Assembly: GCF_024704365.1 (NCBI RefSeq)
Contig: NZ_JAJDFY010000001.1
Location: forward strand, 186,001-250,000
Length of the DNA stretch: 64,000 nt
Direction: 5' to 3'
From: Thermomonas sp. S9
Lineage (GTDB): Bacteria > Pseudomonadota > Gammaproteobacteria > Xanthomonadales > Xanthomonadaceae
The notes beneath the pieces are model-generated. The model saw only the letters and a list, made by a program, of their open reading frames with translations. It made no database searches and was not told where the DNA came from. Below, piece after piece: positions 59,998 to 64,000 of this stretch. A program made the translations under genes and the position numbers. Numbering within the stretch: position 1 is the first letter of the stretch; each line of letters begins with the position of its first letter.

Positions 59998-62698
59998 ATG
60001 CCTGACCGCAATCTTCCCGACCAGCCCGGCCTGTTCGATCCGCCGGCCGCCGCCGACGACCCCGCGACCGGCCCCGCCGGGCCCGCGCCGCTGCCGCTGC
60101 CCGGGTTTCTGGCACACGCCACCGCCACGCCTCCCGGCCCTCCTCCGCCGCCCGCGGGCAAGGCGCGCAACCCGCTGTGGGCGCGGCTGCTGGGGTGGCT
60201 GCTGGGGCCGTGGCTGCGGCTGGAGATCGACACCGACGCCGCGGTGACCCCGGCCGACCCGCGCCCGATCTGCTACGTGCTGGAGGACTACGGCCTGTCC
60301 AACGCGCTGATCCTGGCCCGCGCCTGCCGCGAGGCCGGGCTGCCGCCGCCGCTGCAGCCGATCGCCGGCGACCCGCTGGGCCGCAAGCGCGCCTATGTGG
60401 CGCTGTCGCGCCGGCACGTGAATGCGCTCGGCCTGCTGCCCGGGGCCGAGCACAAGACCCACTCCGGTTCGCTGGCGCGGCTGCTGCAGGCGCACCAGCG
60501 GCAGCCGGAGCTGGACGTGCGCCTGGTGCCGGTGTCGATCTTCGTCGGGCAGGCGCCCAAGCGCAGCAGCGGCTGGTTTTCCGTGCTGTTCTCGGAGAAC
60601 TGGACCATCGTCGGCCGCTTCCGCCGGCTGCTGGCGATCCTGCTCAACGGGCGCGACACCCTGGTCCAGTTCGCCGCGCCGGTGCCGGTGCGCGAGATCG
60701 TGGCCGAAGGGCTGGAGCCGGAACGCACGGTGCGCAAGCTCTCGCGCCTCCTGCGCACCCATTTCCGGCGCGTGCGCGAGGTGGTGATCGGGCCCGACCT
60801 GTCCACCCGGCGCATGCTCGCCGACCAGGTGCTGTCGGCGCCGCTGGTGAAGGACGCCATTGCCGACCAGGCGCGGCGCGACGGCAGCACGCCGGAGGCG
60901 GCCTGGGAGAAGGCCAATGCCTATTTCTGGGAGATCGCGGCCGACTACTCCAACACCGTGGTGCGCTCGGCCAGCTTCGCCCTGACCTTCGTCTGGAACC
61001 GGATCTATCGCGGCGTGCTGGTGCACCACCTCGACCAGTTCAAGCAGGAAGCCCCGGGCCACGAGGTGGTGTACGTGCCGAGCCACCGCAGCCACATGGA
61101 CTACCTGCTGGTGAGCTATCTGCTGTACACCCACGGCGTGGTGCCGCCGCACATCTTCGCCGGCATCAACCTCAACCTGCCGGTGGTGGGCACGTTGCTG
61201 CGCAAGGGCGGCGCGTTCTTCGCCCGCCGCAGCTTCAAGGGCAATGCGCTGTATTCGGCGGTGTTCCGCGAGTACATGGCGCAGCTGGTCGCAGGCGGCT
61301 ATTCGATCGAATACTTCATCGAAGGCGGACGCTCGCGCACCGGGCGGCTGCTGCAGCCCAAGGGCGGCTCGCTGGCGATGACCGTGCGCGCCTACCTGCG
61401 CCAGCCGACCCGGCCGCTGCTGTTCCAGCCGGTGTACATCGGCTACGAGAAGCTGATGGAAGGCCGCAGCTATCTCGACGAGCTGTCCGGCAAACCGAAA
61501 GAGAAGGAGTCGATCTGGCAGCTGCTGGGCGGCATCCCCAGGGTGCTGCGCAGCAACTACGGCCAGGTGGTGGTGAACTTCGGCGAGCGCATCCAGCTCG
61601 GCCAGGTGCTGGCCGAACTGGCGCCGGAATGGGATGGCCAGCCGCTCGGCGACGACGAGAAGCCGGCCTGGTTCGCGCGCACGGTGGACGCGCTGGCGCA
61701 GCGCATCCAGACCAACGTCAACCGCGCCGCCGACGTCAACCCGATCAACCTGCTGGCGCTGGCCCTGCTGTCCACGCCCAAGCACGCGATGGGCGAAGCC
61801 GACCTGCGCGCGCAGATCGCGCTGTCCAAGACCCTGCTGGCGGAGGTGCCGTACTCCGACTGGGTGACGGTGACCCCGCACACGCCGGAGCAGATCATCG
61901 CCCACGGCGAGGAGATCGGCCTGATCGCCCGCACCACGCACCCCCTGGGCGACGTGCTCGGGGTGGAAGGCGACAACGCGGTGCTGCTGAGCTACTTCCG
62001 CAACAACGTGCTGCACCTGTTCACCGCGTCCGCGTGGATCGCGGTCTGCTTCCAGAACAACCGCCGCATGGGCCGCCGCCAGCTGCAGCAGATCGGCCGC
62101 ACCCTGTACCCGTTCCTGCAGGCCGAGCTGTTCCTGCCGTGGGACGAAGACACCTTCGCCGCGCGCATCGAGCAGACCATCGAGGTGTTCATCCGCGAGG
62201 GCCTGCTGGAGCAGGTCAGCGACGAGGACGGCGGCATCCTCCAGCGTAACTCCGGGCAGAGCGACGAGGTGTTCCGCCTGCGCGCGCTCGGCCACACCCT
62301 GCAGCAGGCGTTCGAGCGCTATTACATCGCGATCGCGGTGCTGGTGAAGAACGGCTCCGGCACGCTCGGCGCGGGCGAGCTGGAAAGCCTGTGCCAGCTC
62401 ACCGCGCAGCGCCTCTCGCTGCTGTACGCCCCGGCCGCGCCCGAGTTCTTCGACAAGGCCCTGTTCCGCGGCTTCATCCAGAAAGCTGCGCGAGCTCAGG
62501 CTGGTGTGGCCCGACGACACCGGCCGGCTGGCGTTCGACGACCGATTGAAGGCCTGGGCCAAGGACGCGCGGGTGGTACTCGGGCGCGAGCTGCGCCACA
62601 CCATCGAGAAGATCAGCCCCGCCGGGACCGGACGCAGCAGCGGAGAACAGCCGGCATTGCCCGTGCAGGACCCTGCCGCACCGCCCTCCAGCGACTGA
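59998..62698 (+). CDS. plsB: glycerol-3-phosphate acyltransferase PlsB (frameshift at 62482-62484)
   Basis: This membrane-associated enzyme of about 899 residues adds the first acyl chain in phospholipid synthesis. The acyltransferase motifs are VPSHRSHMDYLLVSYLLYTH (HX4D), GAFFARRSFKGNALY, FIEGGRSRTGRLLQPKG and LLFQPVYIGYEKLMEGRSYL. The frame breaks at GFIQK; removing one A from AAA at 62482-62484 gives KLRELRLVWPDDTGRLAFDD and a normal C terminus. The extra A sits in the same 17-base context as in the S9 peptidase gene. Two ATGs, 59989 and 59998, are possible starts. Homologues use acyl-ACP or acyl-CoA as donor. Confidence 0.95.
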
Positions 62699-62702
62699 GC
62701 CG

Positions 62703-62921
62703 CTACGCCGGCTCGTCCGGGATCAGCAGATTCTCGATCCAGGCAATCTGGTCCTTCAACCACAGCTTGTGCTTCTTCATCCGCTTGAGCACCAGCTCGT
62801 CGGCCTGGATGCCCTCCTGCAGGCGGGCGATGGTCTCGTCCAGGGCGCGATGCTCCTGACGCAGCTCGGCAACGCGCCGGGCCAGGCGCGCGAGTTCGGC
62901 CGGATCGAGGGGCTGGTTCAT
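62703..62921 (-). CDS. YdcH-family (DUF465) small protein
   Basis: This 72-residue protein is a pair of charged helices ([40 protein letters not shown]) with the [12 protein letters not shown] core of the YdcH/DUF465 family. Function is unknown. ATG 62921 is taken as start; upstream sequence in frame is not family-like. It converges with plsB, with four bases between the stops, and is divergent from ttcA. Confidence 0.88.
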   Translation of the reverse strand: MNQPLDPAELARLARRVAELRQEHRALDETIARLQEGIQADELVLKRMKKHKLWLKDQIAWIENLLIPDEPA

Positions 62922-62975
62922 GTGCCGAGCATAGCGCGCCCGTCGCGCCGCGGCAGGCGGGTAAAATGCGGCCAG

Positions 62976-63913
62976 ATGACGACCCAGGCCCACATCCCCG
63001 CGCTGCCCCCGCGCGCCACAAGCGCGAAGCCGACAAGCTGGCCAAGCGCCTGCGCCACCAGGTGGGCAGGGCGATCGCCGACTTCGGCATGATCGAGGAC
63101 GGCGACAAGGTCATGGTCTGCCTGTCCGGCGGCAAGGACAGCTACACCCTGCTGGACATGCTGCTGCAGCTGCGCAAAAAAGCGCCGGTCGATTTCAGTA
63201 TCACCGCGGTCAACCTGGACCAGAAGCAGCCTGGGTTCCCGGAGCACGTGCTGCCCGAATACCTGAAATCGATCGGGGTGGACTTCCACATCCTCGAACA
63301 GGACACCTATTCGGTGGTCAGCCGGGTGATCCCGGAAGGCAAGACCATGTGCTCGCTGTGCTCGCGCCTGCGCCGCGGCGCGCTGTACACCCATGCCGCG
63401 CAGCACGGGTTCACCAAGATCGCGCTGGGCCACCACCGCGACGACATGGTGGCCACCTTCTTCCTCAACCTGTTCTTCCACGCCAAACTCTCCGGCATGC
63501 CGCCCAAGCTGATCAGCGACGACGGCCGGCACGTCGTCATCCGCCCGCTGGCCTATGTGCGCGAGGACGACATCGCGGCCTATGCCGAGGCGAAAGGCTT
63601 CCCGATCATCCCCTGCAACCTGTGCGGCTCGCAGGAAAACCTGCAGCGCAAGCAGGTAGCGAGGATGCTGGCGCAGTGGGAGAAGGAGGCGCCCGGCCGG
63701 ATCGAGACCATCGCGCGCGCGCTGGGTGACATCCGCCCGTCGCAGCTGGCCGATCCGAAGCTGTTCGATTTCCTCGCGCTGGGCCGGCGCAGCGGCGCGG
63801 CCCTGCCCGATGCGCATGCCTGGCTGGCCGGTGCGCCGGCCGGGCACGAGCCGGTAGCGATGGCGCTGCACCCGGTGCGCAACCACGACGGCCTGGACAT
63901 CCTCAAGTCTTAG
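62976..63913 (+). CDS. ttcA: tRNA 2-thiocytidine(32) synthetase TtcA (frameshift at 63006-63010)
   Basis: This enzyme of about 312 residues thiolates cytidine 32 of tRNAs using a [4Fe-4S] cluster. Motifs are the PP-loop [33 protein letters not shown] with two cluster Cys, and [16 protein letters not shown]. The first ten codons ([12 protein letters not shown]) are in one frame and the rest in another. Adding one C to the C5 run at 63006-63010 joins them as [17 protein letters not shown]. The protein is otherwise complete. Confidence 0.94.
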
Positions 63914-63965
63914 CCAGCCCGGAGCAGTCCCGTTGGTGTCGTGTCCTTGCCCGCCCGCAGGCAGT

Positions 63966-64000
63966 CCCGTTCGTGGTGAGCCTGTCGAACCATGAACGGG
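63966..64000. repeat. dispersed palindromic repeat at the window end
   Basis: The last 35 bases begin CCCGTTCGTGGT and end ACCATGAACGGG, inverted with 11 of 12 matches around GAGCCTGTCGA. Palindromes of this CCGTTCATGGTTCGAC-type sequence are widely dispersed between genes in several proteobacteria. The repeat follows ttcA by 52 bases and may continue beyond the window. Confidence 0.6.

Noticed and set aside
59938..63135. 1065-codon minus-strand open frame opposite plsB and ttcA
   Set aside because: Its translation is Arg/His/Gln-rich without motifs, and plsB and ttcA are certain on the plus strand.

Overview
The window is chromosomal DNA from a GC-rich gammaproteobacterium, most likely of the Xanthomonadaceae/Lysobacteraceae (Lysobacter, Luteimonas, Thermomonas or similar). 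The main reasons are a split class II ribonucleotide reductase (NrdJa/NrdJb), the core order mreB-mreC-mreD-mrdA-rodA-mltB-rlpA-dacA-ybeD-lipB, a Lys/Ala-rich histone H1-like protein and a matching TopA tail, and very high GC at third codon positions. I recognised no rRNA, tRNA, CRISPR array or transposase gene.

Layout. 0-11.4 kb: the 3' end of topA, two tandem DUF4124 proteins, a KefC-type antiporter, and a large membrane-anchored ankyrin protein with ycgL on the minus strand. An S9 peptidase and a DUF421 membrane protein follow. 11.4-15.1 kb (minus): nrdJb, an H1-like protein and nrdJa. 15.1-20.5 kb: a Do-like protease, a YqjD/YqjE/YqjK-like trio, a HAD phosphatase and an M17 aminopeptidase. 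20.5-23.6 kb: a divergent stress locus, with ECF sigma and anti-sigma on the minus strand and a catalase-like peroxidase and cytochrome b561 on the plus strand. Both arms start from near-identical promoter motifs. 23.6-27.3 kb (minus): an ABC-2 exporter with a DesK/DesR-like two-component system. 27.5-32.1 kb: a MacA/MacB-like four-gene exporter. 32.1-36.3 kb (minus): rarD, an EamA transporter and the tail-specific protease prc. 36.5-38.0 kb: an AT-rich island with a secreted phospholipase A2-like protein and a lipoprotein, preceded by a promoter with a G8 tract in its spacer. 38.1-48.4 kb (minus): the elongasome and lipoate cluster. 48.6-64 kb: a PfkB kinase, a lipoprotein, an alpha/beta hydrolase, an M1 peptidase, a DUF5916 protein, a lipoprotein, a GAF-GAF-GGDEF-EAL protein, plsB, a YdcH-like protein and ttcA, ending in a dispersed palindromic repeat.

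Two window-wide features need care. First, about 18 genes carry one- or two-base frameshifts, nearly all in short homopolymers or CG runs and many in essential genes (mreC, mrdA, plsB). This looks like uncorrected indel error, so I annotate these genes as single coding sequences and give the position of each break. Second, about 27.8-45.0 kb has visibly lower GC and relaxed third positions. Both edges fall inside genes, which suggests a recombined or chimeric segment.
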